The notes beneath the pieces are model-generated. The model was not told where the DNA came from. It searched no databases and worked only from the letters and a program-made list of their open reading frames with translations. From the NCBI GenBank assembly GCA_964400875.1, contig CAYNWK010000042.1, positions 1 to 30,938 of the forward strand: a stretch of DNA of 30,938 bases, given 5' to 3'. The position numbers were made by a program, and so were the translations under genes. Numbering within the stretch: the first letter of the stretch is position 1; every line of letters starts with the position of its first letter. The DNA is from CAYNWK01 sp964400875 (GTDB lineage: Bacteria > Chloroflexota > Anaerolineae > Anaerolineales > UBA4823). Below, in pieces: positions 21,880 to 29,679 of this stretch.

Positions 21880-22864
21880 ACGATAACAACTTCGAAAACC
21901 TGGAGCAGCGCCTCTACGCCGTTGGGCAGGGCTTCCCCTACCCGCCAACCCCGGATTTAGCAACCGCCGTTCACGAGCAGCTGGAGGCGAAAAATGCCCG
22001 CCGAACGTTCCCTAGAACGCGCCTGGCCTGGGTTCTCGCCATACTCATCCTGCTTGGATCGATCGCGTTCGCCGTCCCACCGGTGCGCGCCCAGATACTG
22101 GAATTCCTGCAGATCGGCGGTATGAGGGTTTTCTTCGGGGACACCACCCAACCAGAAGCGTCGGCGATCCCGGAACAGACATCGACGATCGAACCCGGCG
22201 CCATACCTGGTGGTGAGACACAGATTACAACGCCACTAGCGGCTGGCTTACCGGCCGTACAGGACCTGGTCGAGCCAACGACGCTACAGGCGGCTCAAGC
22301 ACAGTCCGGCTTCAGCCTCAAAGTCCCCGCGTACCCGCAGAATTTAGGGCTCCCAGACCAAGTTTATTCTCTCGATCTAGAAGGCCCCGCTGTGTTGCTC
22401 CTGTGGATGGAACCGGACGCGCCCCAAGAGGTCGCTCTAAGCTTGCTGCAGCTCGGACCGGACGCTTTTGCAGGGAAAGGCGCGCCAGGTACGGTCGAAC
22501 AGGTTGAAGTCGGCGGTGAGCCGGGACTCTGGATGGAAGGACAGCATATCCTCTATCTACACCTGGGGAAAAATTATAAGAATGTGCAAATTCCTGTCGA
22601 GGGCAATATCCTGATCTGGACCGAGGGGTCGATCACGTACCGGTTGGAAGGCGCACCTTCGCTGGAAGAGGCTTTGCGNNNNNNNNNNNNNNNNNNNNNN
22701 NNNNNNNNNNNNNNNNNNNNNNNNNNNNNNNNNNNNNNNNNNNNNNNNNNNNNNNNNNNNNNNNNNNNNNNNNNNNNNAGGGGTCGATCACGTACCGGTT
22801 GGAAGGCGCACCTTCGCTGGAAGAGGCTTTGCGCATCGCGGAATCGCTGGAAATTCTTAGGTGA
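21876..22864 (+). CDS. Membrane anti-sigma-like protein with DUF4367-type domain (interrupted by assembly gap)
   Basis: The protein has a cytoplasmic N-terminal part of about 48 residues, one membrane helix (about 49-68, LAWVLAILILLGSIAFAVPP), a Pro/Thr/Gln linker, then an outer domain (SGFSLKVPAYPQNLGLPDQV, then GEPGLWMEGQHI and LIWTEGSITYRLEGAPSLEEALRIA) of the DUF4367 kind seen in anti-sigma and sporulation-type sensors. No zinc HxxxCxxC motif is seen. The 100 Ns at 22679-22778 shift the frame. The 55 bp on both sides are identical; removing the Ns and one copy gives a continuous 277-residue frame ending RIAESLEILR at the TGA at 22862-22864. The frame as deposited runs into unrelated codons. 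It overlaps the sigma gene by 4 bp, so it is most likely its regulator. Confidence 0.8.
22624..22833. repeat. 55-bp direct repeat flanking the N gap
   Basis: Positions 22624-22678 and 22779-22833 are identical over 55 bp and touch the Ns on each side. This looks like the unjoined overlap of two contig ends (one k-mer long) rather than a biological repeat, because merging the copies restores the reading frame. Confidence 0.9.
22679..22778. other. Assembly gap (100 Ns)
   Basis: A run of exactly 100 Ns, a common scaffolding placeholder. The true gap size is probably negative, meaning the flanks overlap by 55 bp. Confidence 0.99.
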
Positions 22865-23176
22865 TCGAGCAGATATTGCCCAACTCCTTCGGCCTCCTCG
22901 TAAACTGCATAACTTCTACTTAATTTCGATCGACTGCATCATCGCATCCAATTTGCTCAGATCCGGCGTAAAATCGCCCGCGGGCTGCTGTTCGGGCATC
23001 GTCTCCCACCACGGGCTTTCTTCGCTTGGGGGCACAGCTGCAACCAGCTCTGTAGAGACATCCTGCGCCACACCACCTACATCTAAAGTCACTGAAACCG
23101 CGGTTTGCCCGGCATAGCCCGCAGACGTCTGAGTCGGCGCGGATACCTGCGCGGGGGCTGATTCGGTGGGCGCAAG
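22865..23176 (-). pseudogene. Possible remnant of a secreted or membrane protein gene, minus strand
   Basis: This region has no plus-strand gene. A minus-strand frame with its stop just below 22920 continues up to 23272. The part from about 23176 down to 22920 has protein-like composition: a Pro/Ala/Thr/Ser linker (SLAPTESAPAQVSAPTQTS), then VSVTLDVGGVAQDVSTELVAA and WWETMPEQQ, ending LSKLDAMMQSIEIK. Above 23176 the frame runs through the ECF-type promoter of the next gene and loses sense, so the 5' part seems lost. It may be the 3' end of a gene truncated by rearrangement. AACTGCATAACTTCT at 22903-22917, directly after its stop, resembles a terminus of the 92-bp palindromic element. No homologue is recognised. 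Confidence 0.35.
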
Positions 23177-23206
23177 GGAACCTGATCTCCCTGAGTGGTG
23201 TATATA
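23177..23206 (+). promoter_or_regulatory. ECF sigma-type promoter P2 (GGAACC-N16-TGTATATA)
   Basis: GGAACC at 23177-23182, a 16-base spacer ending TGG, then TGTATATA at 23199-23206. Boxes and spacing are identical to P1 at 21257-21286, while the first 13 spacer bases are mostly unrelated. Transcription would start near 23213 and read the lipoprotein and cytochrome genes. Confidence 0.65.
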
Positions 23207-23280
23207 TCGGTGAAAGGAACAAGGGTGAATCGTTAGGATGGAAAGACGCAAATCCTTTCCATCAGAAGTCAAGTATCTCG

Positions 23281-23829
23281 ATGGCTATGCGAAACCCAGC
23301 AAAATCTTTATTCATCTGCACAGCTTTATTTATTTCTTGCTTGTTTCTCAGCGTTCTATTGAACGGCTGCGCGGTTATTAAGAGGAAGACGTCCAAACAA
23401 GTTGCGAATCCGGAAAAGACATTAATGGCTGAAAACAAATCTGCCGAAGCTTGCCCGCTTACCGAACCAGCCTGGATTAAACCGCCGGAGGATACGGCGG
23501 TATCGGATGCGCCAGTGTTTGGCTATTATTACGTCAACGAGGATCGCTCGATCCTGGCCTCAGCCTGGTGGACTGAAACCGAGGCGTACCACCTGCGGGC
23601 GAGCGAAGAGGGCTTGAAAGTAGGCTGGTTTCGGCCAGCGGGAGCGGATTTGCAAATTACCGGCCGGCGTTTAGACGGACAGGCGCCACCCCTAGAGGCC
23701 GAGGTCCCCTGCTGCTACCCCACCCGATTCCAGGCAACCGGGTTGATCTTTCCGACAGAAGGTTGCTGGGAAGTAAACGCGAAAGCAGCCGAGAGCACGC
23801 TCACGTTCGTCGTAACCGTTGAACCGTGA
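23281..23829 (+). CDS. Lipoprotein, unknown function
   Basis: This 182-residue protein has a hydrophobic signal segment (about 9-27) and a lipobox-like LLNGC with Cys30. The mature part has four further cysteines (ACPLTEP, then VPCCYP and EGCWEV), an aromatic cluster (FGYYYVNEDRSILASAWW), GLKVGWFRPAGADLQITGRRL, and a last strand LTFVVTVEP after GCWEV, which suggests an Ig-like or other beta-sandwich domain. I do not recognise the family. The start is the ATG at 23281 or the ATG two codons later; neither has a clear ribosome binding site. An ECF-type promoter lies about 70 bp upstream and the cytochrome gene follows after 52 bp, so both may belong to the regulon of the adjacent sigma factor. 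Confidence 0.72.
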   Translation: MAMRNPAKSLFICTALFISCLFLSVLLNGCAVIKRKTSKQVANPEKTLMAENKSAEACPLTEPAWIKPPEDTAVSDAPVFGYYYVNEDRSILASAWWTETEAYHLRASEEGLKVGWFRPAGADLQITGRRLDGQAPPLEAEVPCCYPTRFQATGLIFPTEGCWEVNAKAAESTLTFVVTVEP

Positions 23830-23881
23830 TCTAAATCAAAACTCTGCAGATTTTCACGAACGAACAAAAAAGGAGGATAGG

Positions 23882-24745
23882 ATGAAAAAGAAATACCACC
23901 GTTTGATAGCTACTCTCACCATGGGGCTGATCTTGCTGCTGTCCAATTCGGCTGCGTTCGCTGGCGGTTGGGCAGTGATCACGATTGACTCGCTGCCGGG
24001 CGAGATCCGGGCTGGAGAGGCTTTTACCATTGAGTTCAGCGTGCGCCAACACGGAGTCACGCCGATGAGCGGTCTCGAACCTACGATCAGCGCCCAAAAC
24101 CCCGAGACCGGAAAGATGATCACCTTTTCGGCGGAACCGGGCGCCGATACGGGTGATTACACCGCTACGCTCAACCTCCCGACGGTCGGGCAGTGGTCTT
24201 GGTCGGTCCAGGCTTTCACCATGGACCAGGCGATGCCCGCCCTGGAAGTGCTGCCGACTTCGCTCGTGGAACTACCGGAAAGACCACCCACCAATCTAAC
24301 TCCATTCTTATTGACGGGAGCCAGCCTGTTGGGGCTGCTCGTCGCGTTCCAAGCTTTTCGCACCCAGCGCGCCCGCTGGGGATACAGCCTTGCCGCTTTG
24401 AGCCTGGCGATTGGGTTATTCGCGGTGTTGGGCTTCTCCAACCAGTCAGGGAGTTCAGCCCAGGCAGCAGAAAAAACCGGTAACCTGGCGACAGCCGCCG
24501 CCGGCAAAGACTTGTTCATCAGCAAAGGCTGTCTAACCTGTCACGATCACTCAGGGGTCAAAATCGATGGTACTTACTACCGCGTCTCGGAAGGCCCTAA
24601 CCTGAGCAAATTCACCGGCAACCCCGATTACTTACGTCGGTGGCTCTCAAATCCGCAGGCGGTCAAACCGGACACCTACATGCCAAACCTGGAGCTGTCC
24701 GACTCCGAAATCGAGGCGCTGATAGCATTCCTCAACGCCAAATAA
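23882..24745 (+). CDS. Membrane-anchored c-type cytochrome with N-terminal YtkA/Ig-like domain
   Basis: This 287-residue protein has a signal peptide to about residue 27 (cleavage near AFA-GG), a beta-rich domain at 30-130 (EIRAGEAFTIEFSVRQHGVT, then QWSWSVQAF) resembling YtkA/FixH-type folds, and two membrane helices at about 139-160 and 167-187. A C-terminal mono-heme cytochrome c domain follows: CLTCH (Cys217, Cys220, His221) and likely axial Met267 in TYMPNL, ending EIEALIAFLNAK. The heme domain should face outside and carry electrons at the membrane surface. I chose the ATG at 23882, set by AAGGAGG, over an upstream GTG-type start at 23819 that overlaps the lipoprotein gene. A 92-bp palindromic element starts 7 bp after the stop and may act as its terminator. 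Confidence 0.88.
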   Translation: MKKKYHRLIATLTMGLILLLSNSAAFAGGWAVITIDSLPGEIRAGEAFTIEFSVRQHGVTPMSGLEPTISAQNPETGKMITFSAEPGADTGDYTATLNLPTVGQWSWSVQAFTMDQAMPALEVLPTSLVELPERPPTNLTPFLLTGASLLGLLVAFQAFRTQRARWGYSLAALSLAIGLFAVLGFSNQSGSSAQAAEKTGNLATAAAGKDLFISKGCLTCHDHSGVKIDGTYYRVSEGPNLSKFTGNPDYLRRWLSNPQAVKPDTYMPNLELSDSEIEALIAFLNAK

Positions 24746-24752
24746 AGGTATT

Positions 24753-24844
24753 AGGAGTTATGCAGTTCTCCGAGAAAGCGTTGTTGTTTGGACGGGCTGC
24801 CCCCGTCCAAACAACGCCTTTCTTCCCTCAAGTGCGTAAGTCCG
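24753..24844. mobile_element. MITE-like 92-bp palindromic element, copy 2
   Basis: The ends AGGAGTTATGCAGTT and AAGTGCGTAAGTCCG are imperfect inverted repeats related to those of copy 1 at 6794-6885, and the length is the same. Inner arms at 24774-24796 and 24802-24822 pair almost perfectly (GTTTGGACGGG with CCCGTCCAAAC at the apex) around the loop CTGCC. AGGTAT occurs at 24746-24751 and 24845-24850, one base and zero bases from the ends, like a 6-bp target duplication. The arms share no sequence with copy 1. It could also stop transcription from the cytochrome gene. Confidence 0.65.
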
Positions 24845-24921
24845 AGGTATGTTGTCCAGGCGCTCGCTCAATTCTCGAGCCAAGACAGTCCCATCCCTTC
24901 ACAACCATTCCGTGGATCCAA

Positions 24922-24960
24922 GCAAGTGGGCCGCCATAAAGGGGGCCCACTTGCCGATTT
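24922..24960 (+). terminator. Putative terminator hairpin
   Basis: GCAAGTGGGCC (24922-24932) pairs perfectly with GGCCCACTTGC (24944-24954) around an 11-base loop. CGATTTTAA follows, a weak T-run. It could terminate transcription from the cytochrome side, or leftward if read on the other strand. Confidence 0.45.
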
Positions 24961-25027
24961 TAACTACCTTTATCTCTAGAACTTGTGCGGTGGGGGGAAA
25001 AACTGATCTTTGGCGAAAACTACGGCC

Positions 25028-25052
25028 TATTGGATCTCGACCGGATCCAATA
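25028..25052. promoter_or_regulatory. Inverted repeat TATTGGATC-N7-GATCCAATA, candidate operator
   Basis: A perfect 9-bp dyad with a 7-base centre about 97 bp before the transporter gene. The AT-containing arms and lack of a T-run suit a protein-binding site better than a terminator. Confidence 0.35.
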
Positions 25053-25149
25053 AGGTACGGTTAGAGACAAAATCCTAAAGACGCTGTATGGTAACATTTG
25101 AGGCGCGCAAACCATCCTATCAGCTACCTAGATCGCTCTCAGGACCTTA

Positions 25150-26520
25150 ATGAAGTCCACAACCACCAATCCAGAAATGCCTTACCGGCGTATTCTCCAC
25201 ACCTGGTGGCCATTAGCCGCCAGCTGGCTGCTGATGGCGGCAGAGCTACCCGCGTTAAGCGCGGTCATCGCCAGGTTGGCGAACCCTGAGATCAACCTGG
25301 CTGCTTACGGTGGGGTGGTTTTCCCGCTGTCTTTGATCGTTGAATCTCCGATCATCATGTTACTGGCCGCTTCCACAGCGCTCAGCAAGGATTGGGATTC
25401 CTACAAGAAGATCCGCCGGTTCATGTTGACTGCCGGCGCGATCCTGACAGGGCTGCACGTGGCCATCGCTTTTACACCGCTTTATTACGTGGTCGTCAAG
25501 GAAATCCTGGGAGTTCCTGCCGAGATCGTCGAGCCAGCCCGAATCGGGTTGCAGATCATGACACCCTGGACCTGGTCTATCGCTTACCGTCGGTTCAACC
25601 AGGGCGTTTTGATTCGCTTTGACCATTCCAAGGCCGTCAGCGTGGGCACAATGGTACGCCTGTCCGCCGACCTGCTGGTCCTCGCGATTGGCTATTCCAT
25701 CGGCACGATACCGGGGATTATCGTCGCCACCAGCGCGGTCGCCTGCGGAGTGATCAGCGAGGCGGTTTATGTCGGCTTCGCTACCCGCCCGGTGATACGA
25801 AGAGAACTGCAACCCGCTCCGGCGGTCAAAGAGCCCTTGACCTTGCCGTCCTTTTTGGAATTCTACATCCCCCTGGCAATGACCTCGCTGCTGCTCCTGT
25901 TCGTTCAACCCATTGGCAGCGCGGCGATGAGCCGCATGCCCGAGGCGCTCGCCTCCCTGGCGATATGGCCGGTGGTCAGCGGGTCGATCTTCCTGCTGCG
26001 CAGCATGGGGATGGCTTTTAACGAAGTGGTCGTCGCGCTGCTCGACGAGCCCGGGTCCACGCAGCGCTTGCGCCGTTTCTCCTGGATGCTTGCCGTCCTG
26101 GTTACGATCCTGTTGCTGATCGTCGCCGCCACACCGCTCTCCCGGCTGTGGTTCGGAATAATCCAGGGGCTGGATCCAACCCTGGCAGACATCGCCATGA
26201 TCGGTTTGTGGATCGCGCTACCCATCCCAGGCTTGAATGTCCTACAGAGCTGGTATCAAGGAGCGATCGTCAACGGGAAACGCACGCGCGGCGTGACCGA
26301 AGCGGTAGTAATTTTTCTGGTCGTGATGACTGTGATGTTGGTAGGCGGTGCAAAATGGGGGCAAGTGACCGGTCTTTACGTCACCTTGGCAGCGTTCAGC
26401 ACCGCCATGCTGGCGCAGACCATTTGGTTGTGGCTCCGCAGCCGGAAGACGCTGCGCGCAGCGCAGGCTCGGGACGAAGCACACTGGTCTCTCAAAAGCT
26501 CCGAAGCGCCAGCAGACTAG
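25150..26520 (+). CDS. Multi-pass membrane transporter, MATE superfamily (ANKH-like)
   Basis: This 456-residue protein has about twelve hydrophobic segments arranged as two similar halves, with a break near residue 225 (RRELQPAPAVKEPLTLPSFL). The first half begins HTWWPLAASWLLMAAELPAL; the second begins FYIPLAMTSLLLLFVQPIGS. Polar and charged residues within segments, and the repeated W-P-L or I-P-L starts of each half, fit a MATE/MOP-type flippase. The sequence style recalls ANK/ANKH-like bacterial members, but substrate and coupling ion are unknown. The ATG at 25150 follows AGGACC. No partner genes lie next to it, and the next gene is 179 bp downstream. Confidence 0.68.
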   Translation: MKSTTTNPEMPYRRILHTWWPLAASWLLMAAELPALSAVIARLANPEINLAAYGGVVFPLSLIVESPIIMLLAASTALSKDWDSYKKIRRFMLTAGAILTGLHVAIAFTPLYYVVVKEILGVPAEIVEPARIGLQIMTPWTWSIAYRRFNQGVLIRFDHSKAVSVGTMVRLSADLLVLAIGYSIGTIPGIIVATSAVACGVISEAVYVGFATRPVIRRELQPAPAVKEPLTLPSFLEFYIPLAMTSLLLLFVQPIGSAAMSRMPEALASLAIWPVVSGSIFLLRSMGMAFNEVVVALLDEPGSTQRLRRFSWMLAVLVTILLLIVAATPLSRLWFGIIQGLDPTLADIAMIGLWIALPIPGLNVLQSWYQGAIVNGKRTRGVTEAVVIFLVVMTVMLVGGAKWGQVTGLYVTLAAFSTAMLAQTIWLWLRSRKTLRAAQARDEAHWSLKSSEAPAD

Positions 26521-26643
26521 GTGCATGGAGTTCCTCGAGTACCTCTCCGACAGACCAAAGAGAGCTTGCCACACCTTCTCCGGCGGCGCGCAGCGGCGAA
26601 GCGAGAATTACCGAGTTGACGCCGGTTTCCTGACAAATTTCAG

Positions 26644-26649
26644 TATAAT
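26644..26649 (+). promoter_or_regulatory. -10 element upstream of the fused E1 gene
   Basis: A perfect TATAAT lies 50 bp before the ATG at 26700. A TTGACG at 26616-26621 would give a 22-bp spacer, too long for a normal pair, so the -35 box is uncertain. Confidence 0.4.
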
Positions 26650-26699
26650 TAGGTGAATAAGGGACACAAGTTTGGGGAGAGTATCGAGAAAGGAAGCGC

Positions 26700-28754
26700 A
26701 TGGCGAATTCGGAACCTGATTGGCGATCGGTAGCCTGGACGGTGTTGCTCTCCAGGGAGATCGACCTGCTGGAGGAGAACGAGCTGACTCCCCAGGGAAA
26801 GGTCAACTACCAGTTTTCCGCCATGGGCCATGAGCTAGCCCAAGTACTTCTTGCCCAATGCCTGACCCACGATCACGACGCCGCGACGGCTTACTACCGT
26901 TCGCGGCCTTTTCTATTAGCCGCCGGGCTGACCGCGTCCGAAGCGCTCGCCGCGGGCATGGCCCGCACCAATAGCCCGAGCGAAGGACGGGACGTCGGCG
27001 TGGTCTTCAACCTGCCCCGACGGAGTGGACCTACTGTGTTACCCGCCTCCGGGGATGTTGGCGCCCAGTACACCCCCGCAGCCGGCTGGGCGCAGGCGAT
27101 CACTTATCGCCGACAGGTGCTCGGCGAAGGTGATTGGGAAGGCGCCATCGCCGTCGCGATGGGCGGCGACGGCAGCGTGGCGACCAACGGATTCTGGTCC
27201 GCCCTCAACATCGTCACAACCCTGCAGCTGCCATATATCTTCTTAATCGAGGACAACCGGTACGGGATCTCCGTCCCGGCGGATCTTCAGACGCCGGGGG
27301 GTGATATCGCCGCTAACCTGGCTGCTTATCAAAACCTGAGAATTTTCGACGGGGAAGGCACCGATCCATGTGCGTGCTGGGAGCTGGTCAGCGCCGCCAT
27401 CGAAGATACGCGCGCCGGAAACGGTCCCTGCCTGCTGCACCTACAAGTCCCCCGGCTGCACGGGCACACCTTCATCGACGACCAGGCTTACAAGTCCCCA
27501 GAGGAGCTCGAGGCGGAAGCGCAGCTCGATCCGATCGATCGGCTGCGCAGCCACCTCATCGAGCAACAAGCCTTCACAGCTGATAGCTGGGATGAGCTCG
27601 TAGACGAAGTTCGCGCTCACCTGCAAGAAGAATTAACCAAGGCAGAGGCTGCCGCGGAGCCCGAACCCGAACAAGCCCGGCTTGACGTGTATTTCTCGGG
27701 CCACACGCCTGAACAGGGCGGTTTGCGCCCAGAAGGCGCCTCCATCCCCATGGGCTCGGTCGAACCACAATTTTCCGGCCCACGCATCAACATGGTGGAC
27801 GCCATTCGCCGCACGCTGGAAACCGAAATGGAACGCAACCCGCGCATGGTCGTCTTTGGCGAAGACGTGGGGGTGAAAGGCGGCGTGCATGGGGTGACCC
27901 TGGATATGCAAACCCACTTCGGCGCCGAGAGAGTGTTCGATACCTCGCTCTCCGAGGAAGGCATCATTGGGCGCGCCGCCGGTATGGCTTTGGCCGGGTT
28001 GCTACCCGTACCCGAGATCCAGTTCCGCAAATACGCCGACCCGGCACACGAGCAGATCTCCGATCTGGGCACTGTACGCTGGCGCACCGCCGGAAAATTC
28101 GCCGCGCCTGTGGTGGTGCGCATCCCGGCCGGCCACGGTAAGAAGACCGGCGATCCATGGCACAGCGTCAGCGGCGAGGCAGTCTACGCGCACTTACCGG
28201 GCTGGCGGTTGGCTTACCCGAGCAACGCGGCGGACGCAGTGGGCTTGCTGCGCGCCGCGCTGCGCGGCGACGACCCGACTTTCTTCTTCGAGCACCGCGC
28301 TTTACTCGACACCACCGATGGGCGGCGCCCTTATCCCGGCGATGACTACTGCCTGCCATTCGGCGCGGCAGCCGAACTGCTGGTGGGCGACGAGCTGACC
28401 CTGGTCACCTGGGGGGCGATGGTGCCGCGCTGCCGGTCGGCCGTGGCAGACTTTTCGGGGCAGGTGACGCTGCTAGACCTGCGCACGATCGTCCCCTGGG
28501 ACCAGGAGGCCGTGCTGGACTCCGTGCGGCGGACCGGAAGAGTGCTTGTTGTACATGAAGATACGCAAACCGCCGGGTTTGGCGGGGAGATCATTGGGAC
28601 GATTGCCGACCAGGCGTTCGTCTACCTGGACGCCCCAATTCGGCGGCTGACCACCCCCGACCTGCCCATCCCCTTCAATATCACGTTGATGGAGAGCGTA
28701 CTGCCTACCGTGGAACGCATCCGCGCCGCTGTGGCGGACCTGCTGGCTTTTTAA
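26700..28754 (+). CDS. 2-oxoacid dehydrogenase E1 component, fused alpha and beta subunits
   Basis: This 684-residue ThDP enzyme has the alpha part at about 1-310: ThDP motif GDG at 156-158 through Asn186 (GGDGSVATNGFWSALN ... IEDNRYGIS), and HGHTFIDDQAYKSPEE. An acidic linker at about 310-350 leads into the beta part from about 360: MVDAIRRTLETEME, VVFGEDVGVKGGVHGVT, DTSLSEEGIIGRAAGMALAG, IQFRKYADPAHEQI, and the C-terminal transketolase domain VLVVHEDTQTAGFGGE. It oxidatively decarboxylates a 2-oxoacid (pyruvate or branched-chain) and passes the acyl group to lipoyl-E2. No E2 or E3 gene is in the window, so substrate choice is open; fused forms often act on branched-chain 2-oxoacids. The ribosome binding site AAGGAAG precedes the ATG. 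Confidence 0.9.
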   Translation: MANSEPDWRSVAWTVLLSREIDLLEENELTPQGKVNYQFSAMGHELAQVLLAQCLTHDHDAATAYYRSRPFLLAAGLTASEALAAGMARTNSPSEGRDVGVVFNLPRRSGPTVLPASGDVGAQYTPAAGWAQAITYRRQVLGEGDWEGAIAVAMGGDGSVATNGFWSALNIVTTLQLPYIFLIEDNRYGISVPADLQTPGGDIAANLAAYQNLRIFDGEGTDPCACWELVSAAIEDTRAGNGPCLLHLQVPRLHGHTFIDDQAYKSPEELEAEAQLDPIDRLRSHLIEQQAFTADSWDELVDEVRAHLQEELTKAEAAAEPEPEQARLDVYFSGHTPEQGGLRPEGASIPMGSVEPQFSGPRINMVDAIRRTLETEMERNPRMVVFGEDVGVKGGVHGVTLDMQTHFGAERVFDTSLSEEGIIGRAAGMALAGLLPVPEIQFRKYADPAHEQISDLGTVRWRTAGKFAAPVVVRIPAGHGKKTGDPWHSVSGEAVYAHLPGWRLAYPSNAADAVGLLRAALRGDDPTFFFEHRALLDTTDGRRPYPGDDYCLPFGAAAELLVGDELTLVTWGAMVPRCRSAVADFSGQVTLLDLRTIVPWDQEAVLDSVRRTGRVLVVHEDTQTAGFGGEIIGTIADQAFVYLDAPIRRLTTPDLPIPFNITLMESVLPTVERIRAAVADLLAF

Positions 28755-28794
28755 TTCGTAAACCGGAATTCATCCGTTGTAAATTGGATATGAA

Positions 28795-28820
28795 CGCAGA
28801 TACGCAGAGAAATCGCAGAT
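28795..28820 (+). repeat. Short CGCAGA(T/G) repeat cluster
   Basis: Three copies of CGCAGA(T/G) occur at 28795-28801, 28803-28809 and 28814-28820 in the 111-bp gap between the E1 and enoyl-CoA hydratase genes. Similar degenerate CGCAGAT strings are scattered in intergenic DNA of many environmental bacteria. No function is evident. Confidence 0.4.
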
Positions 28821-28865
28821 TTTCGCGTATATAACCTAATAACGAAAGCCTGGAGAAATTAATCT

Positions 28866-29642
28866 ATGACCGAGGAATCGCTAGTCCTGACCGGAAGGCA
28901 GGTTCCCGTCGTCACGTTAACGCTCAACCGCCCGCAGGCGCTGAATGCGCTCAGCCCGGAGATGCTTGCCGCTTTGTGCGAGGCGCTGGAGGCCGCAGAC
29001 CGGGATGACGCAATTCGCGCCATCGTCATCACGGGTGACAGACGGGCTTTCGCGGCCGGTGCCGACATCCGGGCCATGGCAGAGTCCTCACCCATGGACA
29101 TCATCTGCAAGGACACGCTGGGTTACTGGCAACGCATTCACCGCATACAGAAACCAACGATCGCGGCAGTGTGCGGCTATGCCTATGGGGGCGGCTGCGA
29201 GCTGGCCATGCAGTGCGATCTGATCGTGGCATCGGAATCAGCGCGCTTCGCCCAACCAGAGATCAAACTAGGCATCATGCCCGGCGCAGGAGGCACCCAG
29301 CGGTTGGCTAAAGCGATCGGTCCATACCGGGCAATGGAATTAATCCTGACCGGCGAACCGATCGGCGCGGGCGAGGCACTCCAACACGGCTTGGTCAACC
29401 GGGTCGTTCCTGTCGAGCGCTACCTGGAAGAGGCACAGCAGCTGGCGCAAACCATCGCCAAGATGCCCCCGGTCGCCGTGCAGCTCGCCCGGGAAGCGGT
29501 CCGCCAGGGCGTGGAAAACACGCTGCGCGAAGGCCTGGAGGTCGAGCGGCGCAACTTCACATTGCTGTTTGACACCCACGACCAGTCCGAAGGCATGCAG
29601 GCTTTCCTCGAAAAGCGTGAGCCGCAGTTCAAGGGTGAATGA
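28866..29642 (+). CDS. Enoyl-CoA hydratase/isomerase family protein (crotonase)
   Basis: The 258 residues match the family length. Seen are LNRPQALNALSPEMLAAL, the oxyanion-hole motif AFAAGADIRAM, the second oxyanion loop AYGGGCELAMQCDLIVAS with the first catalytic Glu, and FAQPEIKLGIMPGAGGTQRL with the second catalytic Glu. Both glutamates present favour true hydratase activity: addition of water to trans-2-enoyl-CoA in beta-oxidation or amino-acid breakdown. The ATG at 28866 has GGAG about ten bases upstream. The next gene, a 3-hydroxyacyl-CoA dehydrogenase, starts 37 bp later and would catalyse the following step, so they probably form an operon. Confidence 0.95.
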   Translation: MTEESLVLTGRQVPVVTLTLNRPQALNALSPEMLAALCEALEAADRDDAIRAIVITGDRRAFAAGADIRAMAESSPMDIICKDTLGYWQRIHRIQKPTIAAVCGYAYGGGCELAMQCDLIVASESARFAQPEIKLGIMPGAGGTQRLAKAIGPYRAMELILTGEPIGAGEALQHGLVNRVVPVERYLEEAQQLAQTIAKMPPVAVQLAREAVRQGVENTLREGLEVERRNFTLLFDTHDQSEGMQAFLEKREPQFKGE

Positions 29643-29679
29643 ACATCTCAACGTCAACGTTCAAATAACCAAATTTTAG

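Larger units (their letters stand above)
24845..25149 (+). other. Intergenic region with two hairpins before the MATE/ANKH-like gene
   Basis: I find no credible gene in these 305 bp; short open frames here lack ribosome binding sites and domains. It holds a perfect 11-bp hairpin at 24922-24954 and a perfect 9-bp inverted repeat at 25028-25052. No consensus promoter is obvious. Confidence 0.6.

Noticed and set aside
22834..23117. C-terminal extension of the anti-sigma-like gene past the N gap
   Set aside because: It depends on the arbitrary 100-N length. Collapsing the duplicated 55 bp gives a natural stop at 22864.
23176..23190. GAACCTGATCT string like a TPP riboswitch core
   Set aside because: No other conserved TPP riboswitch parts occur nearby and no thiamine gene follows; it is part of the ECF promoter.
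26521..26640. Possible gene remnant or hairpin between the transporter and fused E1
   Set aside because: The partial palindrome around 26573-26602 has mismatches and no T-run, and minus-strand frames show no recognisable protein.
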